Source: Silvimonas iriomotensis (GTDB lineage Bacteria > Pseudomonadota > Gammaproteobacteria > Burkholderiales > Chitinibacteraceae). Taken from it: a stretch of DNA of 64,000 bases. Below, one piece after another: positions 28,238-39,945 of this stretch; the stretch's first letter is position 1, and each line of letters starts with the position of its first letter. The stretch spans positions 613,169 through 677,168 of the forward strand of contig NZ_BMLX01000001.1 of the NCBI RefSeq assembly GCF_014645535.1, written 5' to 3'. The notes under the pieces were generated by a model. It saw only the letters and a program-made list of their open reading frames with translations. It searched no databases and was not told the DNA's origin. The translations under genes and the position numbers were made by a program.

Positions 28238-31200
28238 GTGCGTCTTACCCACATCAAGCTGGCTGGCTTCAAATCCTTTGTTGATCCCTCGGTCATTCAC
28301 GTGGCAGGGCAGCTGGTGGCCGTGTGCGGCCCCAACGGGTGTGGCAAATCCAATGTGATTGACGCCGTGCGCTGGGTGCTGGGCGAATCCTCTGCCAAGC
28401 AGTTGCGCGGCGAATCCATGCAGGACGTCATCTTCAACGGCTCCGGTTCACGCAAGCCGGTGGGCCGGGCGTCGGTGGAACTGGTGTTCGACAACAGCGC
28501 CGGTCTGGCCGCCGGGCAGTGGAGCCAGTACGCCGAGATCTCCATCAAGCGCGTGCTGACGCGGCAGGGCGAGTCGTCTTATTACATCAACCAGTTGCCG
28601 GTGCGCCGCCGTGATATCACGGACCTCTTTCTGGGGACCGGCGTGGGCAAGGGCGGCTACGCCATCATTGAACAGGGCATGATCTCGCGCATTATCGAGG
28701 CTCGCCCTGAAGAACTGCGGCATTTTCTGGAAGAAGCAGCCGGCGTCTCCAAATACAAAGAGCGCCGCCGCGAGACCGAAACCCGCCTTGCCGATACCCG
28801 TGACAACCTGGACCGGGTGGATGACATCCGCCAGGAACTGACGGGCCAGATCACCAAACTGGAATCCCAGGCCGAAATCGCCGCGCAGTACAACAACCTC
28901 AAAGACACGATTACCGAGAAGCAAAACCTGCTGGCCTTGCAGCGCAAGCTGGATGCCGCGCGGGATGTAGAAAACACCCGGCGTGACATTGAAACCGCGC
29001 AGAACGCGCTGGAATCACGCCTGGCAGACTTGCGCGCGATTGAAGCCGCGCTGGAAGCACTGCGCGAAACCCACTTCACCGCCTCTGATGCCGTTCATGC
29101 CGCGCAGGGCGAGTTGTACGACGCCAACGCCGCTGTTGCACGGCTGGAACAGCAGCTATTGCACCTGCGGCAAAATCGCGACCGCATCAGCAATGATCTG
29201 GATGCGGCCAAGGCGGAGCTGGCGCGCATTGACCAAAGCGGCCGGCAAGGTGAAGCCGAGCGCGAAGACTGGCTGCAGCGCCAGGAAGAAGCCGGCATTG
29301 CCGCAGAAGAAGCTACGCTGACGCTGGAAGACGAAAACCAGCGGCTGCCAGAGCTGGAACAAGCGCTGAAGGATATGGACGAGCGTTTCCAGCAAACGCG
29401 TGACCAGTTGGCGCAAGCCCGCAATACGCTGCAACTGACCCAACAGCAAACCCAACATCACGCCCGCACTTGCGAAGCGCTCAAGGCGCGGCGCGATCGC
29501 CTGCAGCAGGACTTGAGCCGGCTGGGCCAGGAAGGGGATGGCGAGCAACTGCAGCACCTGCGGTTGTCGCTGGAAGAAGCCGCACTGAATCTGGAAACCG
29601 CGCAACTGGCGCTGGATGAAGACGAAGTCGCACTCGAAACCGCGCGGCAAGCGCTGGATACGGCGGCCGCAGCGCGTGATACGCAAACCCGCCAGCGCAG
29701 CGAATTGCAGGCGCGGATCAAGGCGCTGGAAAGCCTGCCCAAGCCGGCTGACGACAAAGCCCTGAGCGCCTGGCTTGCCGTACAAGGGCTGCAAGCCGCA
29801 CCGCAATTGTATGAGTCGCTACGCATTGCCAGCGGTTGGGAAAAAGCAGTTGAGGCCGTGCTTGGCCAGCGCATGCAGGCGCGCACCGTCGCCGCCGTGC
29901 CGGACGCCGCCCCGCCTGCTGCCTTTGCGCTGGTGCAGCCGGTTGCCGCAGGCGCGATCACCGATACGACTGGTCTGCCGCGCCTGCTTGATCATGTGCA
30001 CACGGCCGACGCCACGCTGGCCCCGGTGCTGGCCGATCTGCTGGGTGCGGTCTGGTGTCTTGATGAGGTCGGCCAGTGGTCTGCGATACGCAGCCAATTG
30101 CCGGTGGCGGGCCTGGTGGTGACGCGTGATGGTCATTGTGGTGACCGCCAAAGCTTGCGCTATCACGCCGCCCAGGGCGTGGTCGCCAACCTGGTGGCGC
30201 AGCGCCAGGCGCTGGAAGAAGCGCTACAGGCGTTCGAGGCCATCGAGCCTGTCTGGCAAAGCGCGGTGTCCACGCACGAAACAGCTCAGCGCGCCCTGAG
30301 TGACGTCGAACAACGCCTGCGCCAGCAACGCGCCACGCTGACGCGTTTGCAGGGTGAAGCGGCTGAACTGACCCGGCAAAGCGCGCGCCTGGAAGAGGCC
30401 GACGCCCAGCGTATCCGCCAGTCGGCGCAATGGCAGGAAGAACTGGAAGCCATCCAGCTTCAGCTGGAAGAAGAAATCTACGCCGCCCAGGAAACCGAAA
30501 CGGCGCATCAGGACGCGCAAGACGCGCTTGAACCCTTGCAAGAAGCGCTGGATACGCAAAAACTGGCGCGGGCTGAAGCGGAATCGGCCTGCGAGCTGCA
30601 ACGCAGCCGCTTGCGCCAGGCCGAGCGCATGGCGCAGGAAACGCGGTTTGCAGTCCAGGCTGCGCAAACGCGCCTTGCCGATATGTCACGCCGCGACGAA
30701 GACCTGCAGCATCGCCGCGAGCTTGTGGCAGAGCGGCTGGAGTCCCTCACCCTGGAGCTGGAAGGCATTCACGAAGGCGACTTTGATGTCGGTTTTCAGG
30801 ACGCCATCAACCTGCGGGGCGAGAAAGAGCGCGCGCTGGCTGCGGCGCGTGATGCCCTTAACGGCTTTGCCCAGCAGATGCGGGAGCGCGAATCGGCCAA
30901 GCAGCTGATCGAGGCCGGCATGGAGCCCGCGCGTGAAGCGGTCAATACGGCACGCTTGAAAGAACAGGAAGCGCGCCTGGCGCTGGAACGCTTTGCCGAA
31001 GAATTGCAAGAAGCGGGCGCAGATGAAGCCGCCCTGCGCGAAAAACTGGGCGCGGGTGTGAAGATTTCGACGCTGGCGGCAGAGATCGGCCGTTTGAGTC
31101 AGGCATTGAATAACCTGGGCTCGGTCAACCTGGCGGCGCTTGAAGAGTTGAATACAGCACGCGAGCGTCAGCAGTATCTGGATGCGCAGGCGGGCGATCT

Positions 31201-31738
31201 GGCAGCGGCAGTGGAAACACTGGAAAACGCGATACGCCGGATCGACCGGGAAACCCGTGCGTTGTTGCAAGAAACCTATGACACCGTCAACGGTAACCTG
31301 CAAGAGTTGTTCCCGTTGCTGTTTGGCGGTGGCCATGCCGAACTGATGCTCACCGGCGACGAAATTCTTGACGCCGGCCTGACCATTCTGGCCCAGCCAC
31401 CAGGCAAAAAGAACAGTACGATCCACTTGTTATCAGGTGGCGAGAAAGCACTGACTGCGCTAAGTCTGGTATTCTCGCTGTTCCGGCTTAATCCGGCGCC
31501 TTTCTGCCTGCTGGATGAAGTTGACGCGCCGCTGGATGACGCCAACACGCTGCGGTTCTGCGAACTGGTTAAAAAAATGGCCGAACGCACGCAATTCCTC
31601 TATATCAGTCACAACCGGCTGACCATGGAGATGGCGGCGCAACTCGTTGGCGTTACCATGCAAGAACAAGGGGTCTCACGTGTGGTTGCGGTAGATATTG
31701 AAACCGCATTGTCCATGCGCGAGGCAGCAACCGTTTGA
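28238..31738 (+). CDS. smc: Chromosome segregation ATPase SMC
   Basis: Structural maintenance of chromosomes protein, which forms ring complexes that compact and segregate DNA. ATPase head with Walker A GPNGCGKSN (about residues 31-39), a long coiled coil rich in E/Q/R/L, a hinge near 500-650, a returning coil, and the signature LLSGGEKALTA with Walker B FCLLDEVDAPLDD at about 1063-1105. The open frame starts at 28160, but VRLTHIKLAGFKSF is the universal start, so GTG 28238 is chosen (1166 residues). A TACAAT -10-like element at 28199 lies inside the longer frame and supports this. ScpA/ScpB are not in the window. Confidence 0.95.
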   Translation: MRLTHIKLAGFKSFVDPSVIHVAGQLVAVCGPNGCGKSNVIDAVRWVLGESSAKQLRGESMQDVIFNGSGSRKPVGRASVELVFDNSAGLAAGQWSQYAEISIKRVLTRQGESSYYINQLPVRRRDITDLFLGTGVGKGGYAIIEQGMISRIIEARPEELRHFLEEAAGVSKYKERRRETETRLADTRDNLDRVDDIRQELTGQITKLESQAEIAAQYNNLKDTITEKQNLLALQRKLDAARDVENTRRDIETAQNALESRLADLRAIEAALEALRETHFTASDAVHAAQGELYDANAAVARLEQQLLHLRQNRDRISNDLDAAKAELARIDQSGRQGEAEREDWLQRQEEAGIAAEEATLTLEDENQRLPELEQALKDMDERFQQTRDQLAQARNTLQLTQQQTQHHARTCEALKARRDRLQQDLSRLGQEGDGEQLQHLRLSLEEAALNLETAQLALDEDEVALETARQALDTAAAARDTQTRQRSELQARIKALESLPKPADDKALSAWLAVQGLQAAPQLYESLRIASGWEKAVEAVLGQRMQARTVAAVPDAAPPAAFALVQPVAAGAITDTTGLPRLLDHVHTADATLAPVLADLLGAVWCLDEVGQWSAIRSQLPVAGLVVTRDGHCGDRQSLRYHAAQGVVANLVAQRQALEEALQAFEAIEPVWQSAVSTHETAQRALSDVEQRLRQQRATLTRLQGEAAELTRQSARLEEADAQRIRQSAQWQEELEAIQLQLEEEIYAAQETETAHQDAQDALEPLQEALDTQKLARAEAESACELQRSRLRQAERMAQETRFAVQAAQTRLADMSRRDEDLQHRRELVAERLESLTLELEGIHEGDFDVGFQDAINLRGEKERALAAARDALNGFAQQMRERESAKQLIEAGMEPAREAVNTARLKEQEARLALERFAEELQEAGADEAALREKLGAGVKISTLAAEIGRLSQALNNLGSVNLAALEELNTARERQQYLDAQAGDLAAAVETLENAIRRIDRETRALLQETYDTVNGNLQELFPLLFGGGHAELMLTGDEILDAGLTILAQPPGKKNSTIHLLSGGEKALTALSLVFSLFRLNPAPFCLLDEVDAPLDDANTLRFCELVKKMAERTQFLYISHNRLTMEMAAQLVGVTMQEQGVSRVVAVDIETALSMREAATV

Positions 31739-31801
31739 TGAATTTGCCGCCTTTCCCGTGAAACGGGGCAGGGGCCAACACGATAAATACAGCCAGGAAT
31801 C

Positions 31802-32971
31802 ATGACTGATTTGCAACTTGGTTCGCTGATTGCTGGTGGCGCCATCGTCGCCGCCGTCTACGCATTCAACTGGTGGCAGGAACACCGCTACCGCAAACAG
31901 GCCGCAAAGGCCTTCGCCCGCAACCAGCCTGATGTGCTGCTTGATACACCGCAAAACGTGGTGCGCAAGGGCGACAATCAACGGCTGGAGCCGGCGCTCA
32001 ATACCGCCGTCGCCAAAACGGGCGAGCTGCGTGAAGAACCGGTGCTGGCCGGCCATACCGTGGGTGAAGTCCTGCAAGAAGAAGCCCCGGTTGCCGAAGA
32101 GCCCGCCTGGACTGCACCGGCACCTGTCGCCCCGCGCCCGGCGGCCCAACCCGCAGCCCAATCTGCCACTGCTGACGAAGACGCTGAGACCAGCTTGCTT
32201 GATCCCGCTTTTGATTTCATTGCTGAAGTACACGCGGGTGTGGATATCCCGGCCGGCGAAGTGCCGCCATTCCCCGCCGCCAAGCGCGTGCGCGTGATCG
32301 GCCTGAATGAAGCAGGTCAGTGGCAAACCGTGTACGGCAGCACTGGCAATGCATTCAGCGAGTTGCGCATTGGCCTGCAGCTGGTGGATCGTCAGGGCGC
32401 GCTGACCCAGGAACAACTCAACGGTTTTTGCATGGCCGTGCAGCAGTTTGCTGACGAGCACGAAGCCTCGGTGACTTTCCCGCAGCGCTCGGCCAAGTTG
32501 TCCGCCGCCGCCCAGCTGGACGAATTCTGCGCCTCGGTCGATGTCATGATCGGCTTGAATGTGATGGCGACCGGCAACCCGCTGCCGATGGAAAAAGTCC
32601 GTGTACTGGCGGAGCACGCCGGCCTCGTCAAGGCGCCGGATGGCACGTTCCAGTACCGCAGCGACAGCGGCAAAACGCTGTTCTCGCTGACTAATCACGA
32701 CCAGACCCCGTTTGGCACCACGTCTGAAGGCGTGACGCTGCTGTTTGACGTGCCGCGCGCGGCGGGTGGCCTCTCGGTGTTCGAATACGTGTGCCAGTTT
32801 GCCATCCAGCTGTGCACGCAGTTGGGCGCCACCCTGGTGGATGACAACGGCAAGCCGCTGACCAACGCCAGCCTGACCAATATCCACGATCAGCTCGGCC
32901 AGATTTACGCCCAGATGGATGAACAGGGCATTGAGCCTGGCTCACCGGCGGCCTTGCGTTTGTTTGCCTGA
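31802..32971 (+). CDS. zipA: Cell division protein ZipA
   Basis: Inner-membrane anchor that tethers FtsZ to the membrane at the division site. One N-terminal TM helix (about residues 6-24) is followed by a basic segment, an Ala/Pro/Glu-rich flexible linker (about 65-130) and a C-terminal FtsZ-binding domain (about 155-389). At 389 residues it is longer than E. coli ZipA. The smc-zipA-ligA order is characteristic of Neisseriales and relatives. Begins 63 bases after smc. Confidence 0.9.
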   Translation: MTDLQLGSLIAGGAIVAAVYAFNWWQEHRYRKQAAKAFARNQPDVLLDTPQNVVRKGDNQRLEPALNTAVAKTGELREEPVLAGHTVGEVLQEEAPVAEEPAWTAPAPVAPRPAAQPAAQSATADEDAETSLLDPAFDFIAEVHAGVDIPAGEVPPFPAAKRVRVIGLNEAGQWQTVYGSTGNAFSELRIGLQLVDRQGALTQEQLNGFCMAVQQFADEHEASVTFPQRSAKLSAAAQLDEFCASVDVMIGLNVMATGNPLPMEKVRVLAEHAGLVKAPDGTFQYRSDSGKTLFSLTNHDQTPFGTTSEGVTLLFDVPRAAGGLSVFEYVCQFAIQLCTQLGATLVDDNGKPLTNASLTNIHDQLGQIYAQMDEQGIEPGSPAALRLFA

Positions 32972-32990
32972 TGGTCGATATCAAGATTGA

Positions 32991-35423
<2,433 letters not shown>

Positions 35424-35481
35424 TCGGGCCGGGTGGACCGTTTATCAGCATTTGTCTGATAGCGTAACCAGATGTTCATTG

Positions 35482-35550
35482 ATGTTCATTAAATTAAACA
35501 GGTGTCGGGAAATTTCTTTTCTTGACTTGCCTGTTTAATTGTCTGAACAT
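35482..35550. promoter_or_regulatory. Large interrupted dyad before the HTH-galU frame
   Basis: ATGTTCA-N3-AATTAAACAGG (35482-35502) is mirrored by CCTGTTTAATT-N3-TGAACAT (35530-35550) with a 27-base spacer: 18 of 21 arm positions are perfectly complementary. An additional direct copy of GATGTTCATT lies at 35471-35480. A TTGACT (35523-35528) with a weak GAACAT about 16 bases on would put a promoter across the right arm. This arrangement suggests a repressor-controlled promoter. Confidence 0.6.
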
Positions 35551-35557
35551 TGATGCC

Positions 35558-35743
35558 ATGCACAAATCAGAAGCCATACGCTTGTTCGGTTCGCAAACGC
35601 GCCTGGCCGATTCGCTCGGACTGGGGCGTTCCGCGGTCTCGCAATGGCCGGACGAACTGCATCAGCGCCAGGCTGATCAGGTCATGGGTGCGGCACTGCG
35701 TCTGGGTTTGCTGGATTCGGGACATCAAAGTAAAGGGATTGGT
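35558..35743 (+). other. Cro-like HTH coding segment, in frame with galU
   Basis: From ATG 35558 the frame encodes a 62-residue Cro/YdaS-like helix-turn-helix: [20 protein letters not shown], then [14 protein letters not shown], then [15 protein letters not shown]. It has no stop and runs directly into galU at 35744. Either the HTH protein is made as an HTH-GalU fusion of 359 residues with GalU also made alone, or only GalU is made and the HTH is a decayed gene that lost its stop. The well-kept recognition helix and the large dyad just upstream favour a functional DNA binder. The ribosome site before 35558 is weak. Confidence 0.5.
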
Positions 35744-36637
35744 ATGCAGAAAATTCGTAAGGCAGTTTTCCCGGTGGCCGGGATGGGGACACGTTTCTTG
35801 CCGGCGACCAAAGCCAGCCCCAAGGAAATGATGTCCATCGTGGACAAACCGCTGATCCAGTACGCTGTTGAAGAAGCACTGGCTGCCGGCATCACCGAAA
35901 TGATCTTTATCACGGGCCGCAACAAGCGCTCGATTGAAGATCACTTCGACAAGGCCTACGAACTGGAAAGCGAACTGGCCGCCAAGAACAAGCAAAAGCT
36001 GCTGGATATCGTGCAAGGCATCCTGCCCAAGGGGGTGACCTGCGTTTACATCCGCCAACCTGAAGCACTGGGTCTGGGGCACGCCGTACTGTGCGCCCGT
36101 CCGGCCGTGGGCGATGAGCCCTTTGCCGTTATCCTGGCTGATGACCTGATTGATGGCCGTTCTTCTGAACTCAAACTGATGGTCAATCTGTTTGACGACA
36201 CGCACTGCTCGGTGCTGGGCGTGGAAGAAGTGCCCAAGGAAGACACCGGTTCTTACGGCATTGTGGAAGTCGCCGAGTCGCAAGGCGGTCGCCTCAAGAT
36301 CAACTCGATCGTGGAAAAACCGAAGCCAGAAGAAGCCCCATCCAACCTGGCTGTGGTCGGTCGCTACGTGCTGACGCCGCGTATTTTCCATCACCTGCAA
36401 AGCGTGCAGCCGGGCAAGGGTGGCGAAATCCAGCTTACCGACGGCATTTTTGCACTGATGCAGGAACAGCACGTACTGGCGCACACCCTGAAGGGCACGC
36501 GTTACGACTGCGGTTCCAAGTTCGGTTTCCTGAAGGCCACCTATGAACTGGGCCTGAAGCACCCGGAGGTGGGCGCCGAGTTTGCCGCTTACGTGCGTGA
36601 CCGCGCTGCTGAAGGTGGCAAGAAAGCCGGGCAATAG
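35744..36637 (+). CDS. galU: UTP-glucose-1-phosphate uridylyltransferase
   Basis: Makes UDP-glucose for surface glycans. [24 protein letters not shown] at the start is the nucleotide-binding signature (residues 1-24), followed by [19 protein letters not shown], the [11 protein letters not shown] segment, the LADDLID metal site and the EKP motif. From ATG 35744 the length is 297 residues, the family norm, and AAGGGA precedes it. The frame is open further upstream through an HTH segment to 35558. A terminator follows. Confidence 0.94.
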   Translation: MQKIRKAVFPVAGMGTRFLPATKASPKEMMSIVDKPLIQYAVEEALAAGITEMIFITGRNKRSIEDHFDKAYELESELAAKNKQKLLDIVQGILPKGVTCVYIRQPEALGLGHAVLCARPAVGDEPFAVILADDLIDGRSSELKLMVNLFDDTHCSVLGVEEVPKEDTGSYGIVEVAESQGGRLKINSIVEKPKPEEAPSNLAVVGRYVLTPRIFHHLQSVQPGKGGEIQLTDGIFALMQEQHVLAHTLKGTRYDCGSKFGFLKATYELGLKHPEVGAEFAAYVRDRAAEGGKKAGQ

Positions 36638-36690
36638 GCATTTCAGCCACGCCGCTGTAAAAAACTTTTCGGCGTGGATTCAAAGACAAA

Positions 36691-36718
36691 GGGGCTTGCC
36701 GTCAGGGCAGCCCCTTTT
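36691..36718 (+). terminator. Terminator after galU
   Basis: GGGGCT...AGCCCC stem with an imperfect inner part, preceded by AAA and followed by TTTT. Confidence 0.65.
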
Positions 36719-36806
36719 CTCGTTTAGTAATTGGCGCAGGATGCCGATATGATGCATGAATGAACGATGTTGATTGCGCCGCAGCGCAACGCTTGGAGGA
36801 CGACGC

Positions 36807-37556
36807 ATGCTTGCCCTGATAGGGGGGACCGGCGCAGGTCAGCCGGCAAATTTGCAGATCACGAACCGGCTTGTCGTGCGCACACCTTACGGTGATCCAT
36901 CCGGCGCGCTGACCTTTGGCGAAGTGGCGGGGCGCCCGGTGGTGTTTATCGCCCGTCATGGCTACGGCCACACCATTCCACCGCACCTGATCAACTATCG
37001 TGCCAATATCTGGGCGCTGACCCAGCAGCACGTCACGCACATTGTGGCCATTGCTTCTGTCGGTGGCATCCGCGCCGACATGAGTCCCGGCACGCTGGTG
37101 GTACCAGACCAGATTCTGGACTACACCTGGGGCCGCAAACAGACCATGTTTGAAGTGGGCGAGCACCCGGTGACCCACGTCGACTTTACCGAACCCTATA
37201 ACGCCGAACTGCGCGCGGCGATGCTCGATGCCGCGCAACAAACCCAGGTCAAACTGGTGGATGGCGGCACCTATGCCTGCACCCAGGGGCCACGCCTTGA
37301 AACCGCTGCGGAAATCCGCCGTATCCAGAATGACGGTGGCGACATGGTCGGCATGACCGGCATGCCCGAAGCCGTGCTGGCGCGGGAAGCAGGCGTGCCG
37401 TATGCCACGCTGGCGGTGGTCTCCAACTGGGCTGCGGGCGTCAATACCAGCCAGAAGCGGATCGTCATGGAAGACGCGTCAGAGATCGTCCGGCAGTCTC
37501 TGTCCGGTGGCGTGTATGAAATCTTGAGTCAGTTAGTCAAACAGGGCCAGTCATGA
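36807..37556 (+). CDS. S-methyl-5'-thioinosine/thioadenosine phosphorylase
   Basis: Purine-nucleoside phosphorylase-family enzyme of nucleoside and methionine salvage, 249 residues. It has the N-terminal GGTG phosphate loop (residues 6-9), RHGYGHTIPPHLINYRANIWAL (phosphate and subunit contacts), ASVGGI and the base-pocket region GDMVGMTGMPEA. The HTIPPHLINYRAN form and the short length resemble the bacterial methylthioinosine phosphorylases. MTA versus MTI preference cannot be proved. ATG 36807 follows TTGGAGG; a TTG at 36774 is the longer frame start. Its stop overlaps the next gene by four bases. Confidence 0.85.
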   Translation: MLALIGGTGAGQPANLQITNRLVVRTPYGDPSGALTFGEVAGRPVVFIARHGYGHTIPPHLINYRANIWALTQQHVTHIVAIASVGGIRADMSPGTLVVPDQILDYTWGRKQTMFEVGEHPVTHVDFTEPYNAELRAAMLDAAQQTQVKLVDGGTYACTQGPRLETAAEIRRIQNDGGDMVGMTGMPEAVLAREAGVPYATLAVVSNWAAGVNTSQKRIVMEDASEIVRQSLSGGVYEILSQLVKQGQS

Positions 37557-38311
37557 GCACGGACCGCTTTCAGAGCTTCCGGAATCTTGGTTTTGAAGAT
37601 TTCCGGCAGATGGCGCAACGCGATGATCTGTCGCCCAACGAGAAAATCGGTTTCCCGAAAGAGTACCGGGACGGCTTTACCACGGCCATCATGGAAGACA
37701 TCCAGCGCAAATTGCCGGCGCTGGATATGGCGGGCGCCACCATTGTTGATGTCGGCTCCGGCTGTGGCGATCTGGCACTGGCCTTGATCGGGATTGCCGA
37801 GGCCAAGACCCAGCGCCTCGTGATGGTGGATAGCGAAGAGGTACTCAAACAGTTGCCGGCCTCGGCGGTGATTGAGCGCAGCGCCGGTCTGTTTCCGGAG
37901 TCGCACACGCAATGGCTGGCGGCCAATGCCGGGCGTTGTGACGCGGTATTGTGCTACAGCGTTTTCCAGTACGTATATGCCGACGGCAATATCTACCGGT
38001 TTCTGGATGCCATGCTGGGGCTGCTTGCACCCGGCGGCAGTTTGCTGATCGGGGATTTGCCCAATCATTCCATGTTGCAGCGTTTTCTGGCGTCTGAAGC
38101 GGGGGCGCGTTATCACCGTCAATACACCGGGCGGGATGAAGACCCGGCACCGGTATTCAACCAGCTTGTATCCGGAAAACTGGATGACTCCGTTATCAGT
38201 AGCGTGTTGCAACGCGCCCGCAGTGCCGGTTTTCATGCATGGGTAGTGCCGCAAGCCGTTAATTTGCCAATGGCCAACCGGCGCGAAGATATCCTCATTA
38301 CCAGACCGTGA
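37553..38311 (+). CDS. Class I SAM-dependent methyltransferase
   Basis: A 252-residue Rossmann-fold methyltransferase. Motif I is IVDVGSGCGDLALAL (about residues 63-77), with acidic motif II VMVDSEE and a LLIGDLPN post-motif. The partner genes make and transfer a sugar, so it probably methylates a sugar or glycan precursor; a small-molecule target elsewhere cannot be excluded. The start overlaps the preceding phosphorylase stop (ATGA), so it may be transcribed from that promoter as well. Confidence 0.78.
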   Translation: MSTDRFQSFRNLGFEDFRQMAQRDDLSPNEKIGFPKEYRDGFTTAIMEDIQRKLPALDMAGATIVDVGSGCGDLALALIGIAEAKTQRLVMVDSEEVLKQLPASAVIERSAGLFPESHTQWLAANAGRCDAVLCYSVFQYVYADGNIYRFLDAMLGLLAPGGSLLIGDLPNHSMLQRFLASEAGARYHRQYTGRDEDPAPVFNQLVSGKLDDSVISSVLQRARSAGFHAWVVPQAVNLPMANRREDILITRP

Positions 38312-38319
38312 GGTAAATC

Positions 38320-38997
38320 ATGTCAAAGAAACTGATTATTGGTGGTGATACGGCATTCGCCCAGATTGCCTATGAATATTTCACGCACGATTCAGACTAT
38401 GAAGTCGTGGCGTTCACGGTTGATCCGGAATACCTGAAGCAGGACAGCCTGTTCGGTTTGCCGGTTGTGCCGTTTGATCAGCTGGAGCAGAAATTCAATC
38501 CGGCTGAGCATCACTTTTTTGCCGCGCTGACTTATACCGGCCTGAACCGGGCCCGCACCAGAATGTATCTGGAAGCCAAAGGGCGCGGGTATGCGCCGGC
38601 CAGCTATATCAGCTCGCGGGCTTTTGTCTGGCGCAATGTCAAGCTGGGTGAGCATTGCTTCATTTTTGAAGACAACACGGTGCAGCCTTTTGTTGAACTG
38701 GGCGATAACGTGATTCTGTGGAGCGGCAATCACATCGGCCATCACAGCAAGGTTGGCAATCACTGTTTTATCTCTTCCCACGTGGTGGTCTCGGGCTTTT
38801 GCAATATTGGCGAGAATTGTTTTCTGGGCGTCAATTGCACGCTGGTCAACAATATTGATCTGGGTGCCGATACGCTGGTCGGTGCCGGCGCGCTGGTGGC
38901 CAAAACCATTCCGGAAGACCAGATTGTCAAACCGACCGTGAGCGAGTTTTTGCCCAGTGCCCGTCGGTATTTCAAGGTTTCATCTTTTACCCGCTAA
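38320..38997 (+). CDS. NeuD/PglD-like sugar O- or N-acyltransferase
   Basis: A 225-residue enzyme. A short Rossmann-like N-terminal part (IIGGDTAFAQIAYEYF) precedes a left-handed beta-helix built of hexapeptide repeats (about residues 95-190), such as NVKLGEHCFIFEDNTVQPFVELGD. The His pair in GHHSKVGNH is at the usual catalytic position. In aminodeoxysugar pathways such proteins acylate the new amino group using acyl-CoA. It is a candidate acyltransferase for the sugar made by the ketoisomerase and aminotransferase at 40885-42410. Confidence 0.8.
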   Translation: MSKKLIIGGDTAFAQIAYEYFTHDSDYEVVAFTVDPEYLKQDSLFGLPVVPFDQLEQKFNPAEHHFFAALTYTGLNRARTRMYLEAKGRGYAPASYISSRAFVWRNVKLGEHCFIFEDNTVQPFVELGDNVILWSGNHIGHHSKVGNHCFISSHVVVSGFCNIGENCFLGVNCTLVNNIDLGADTLVGAGALVAKTIPEDQIVKPTVSEFLPSARRYFKVSSFTR

Positions 38998-39015
38998 ATC
39001 TGCAGGGCTGTATTC

Positions 39016-39945
39016 ATGGTCAAGTGGCAAAAAACCGGACTGATTCCCAGCCTGATTCAGGCGCCCTGGGCAATGAGTCACGCAATGATTCCGACGCCAT
39101 TGCTGTTGAATGAATCGGTGATCCGGCTTTTTGTCGGCTGTTGTGATGCAAACGGCGTGGGCCGGCCCGCCTGGATTGATGTAGACGCAAACAACCCGCT
39201 GAAAGTGCTGGGGCGCTCCAGCCAGCCGCTGTTTGATATTGGCCGGCCAGGTTCGTTTGATGACAACGGCGCGCTGCCTTTGTCTGTGGTCCGGCTCAGC
39301 CCGACCCGGCTGTACATGTACTACGTCGGGTTCGAACTGGGGGTGAAGATCCGCTACCGTCTTCTCACCGGTCTCGCGATCAGCGATGACAATGGCGATA
39401 CCTGGCAACGGCAGGGCGACGCGCCCATTCTTGAGCGCAGCGCTGCTGAACTGTATTTCCGCTGTGGTCCTCAGGTCATCAAGGACGGGGACTTTCGCAT
39501 GTGGTACATCGCCGGCAGCGAGTGGACCTCTGTCAACGGCAAAGACCTGCCCGTGTACGAAGTGCGCCATATGCGTTCTGCCGACGGCATCCACTGGCCT
39601 GTAGCCGGTGAAACGGTGCTGGCGGTAGATCAATCCTCCGCCTCTGATGAGCATGGCTTTGGACGCCCGTGGGTTTATCAGGATGCCCAGGGCTGGCATA
39701 TGTATTACTCGCTGCGCCGCAAATCGCTGGGCGCATATCGTATTGGTTATGCCTCTTCAGCCGACGGCCAGACATGGCAACGCCATGACGAAGCGGCCGG
39801 CTTGCCGGTATCGGAACACGGGTTTGACGATCACGCCATCATGTATGCCGCGGTGATTGAAGCGGGCGGCAAAACGTGGTGCTTTTATAACGGGAACAAC
39901 TTTGGTGAAGCCGGCGTGGGCGTCGCTTGCAGGGTCGATGCATGA
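39016..39945 (+). CDS. Five-bladed beta-propeller (GH43/GH32-like) protein
   Basis: A 309-residue protein with repeats of the type SDDNGDTWQRQGDAPIL, RSADGIHWPVAGETVL and SSADGQTWQRHDEA, each with a RMWY/HMYYS-like strand, the layout of five-bladed glycosidase-like propellers. No signal peptide is visible. The role in a polysaccharide locus is unclear: it may be a glycosidase or a non-catalytic sugar-binding protein. Its stop overlaps the next start by four bases. Confidence 0.7.
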   Translation: MVKWQKTGLIPSLIQAPWAMSHAMIPTPLLLNESVIRLFVGCCDANGVGRPAWIDVDANNPLKVLGRSSQPLFDIGRPGSFDDNGALPLSVVRLSPTRLYMYYVGFELGVKIRYRLLTGLAISDDNGDTWQRQGDAPILERSAAELYFRCGPQVIKDGDFRMWYIAGSEWTSVNGKDLPVYEVRHMRSADGIHWPVAGETVLAVDQSSASDEHGFGRPWVYQDAQGWHMYYSLRRKSLGAYRIGYASSADGQTWQRHDEAAGLPVSEHGFDDHAIMYAAVIEAGGKTWCFYNGNNFGEAGVGVACRVDA

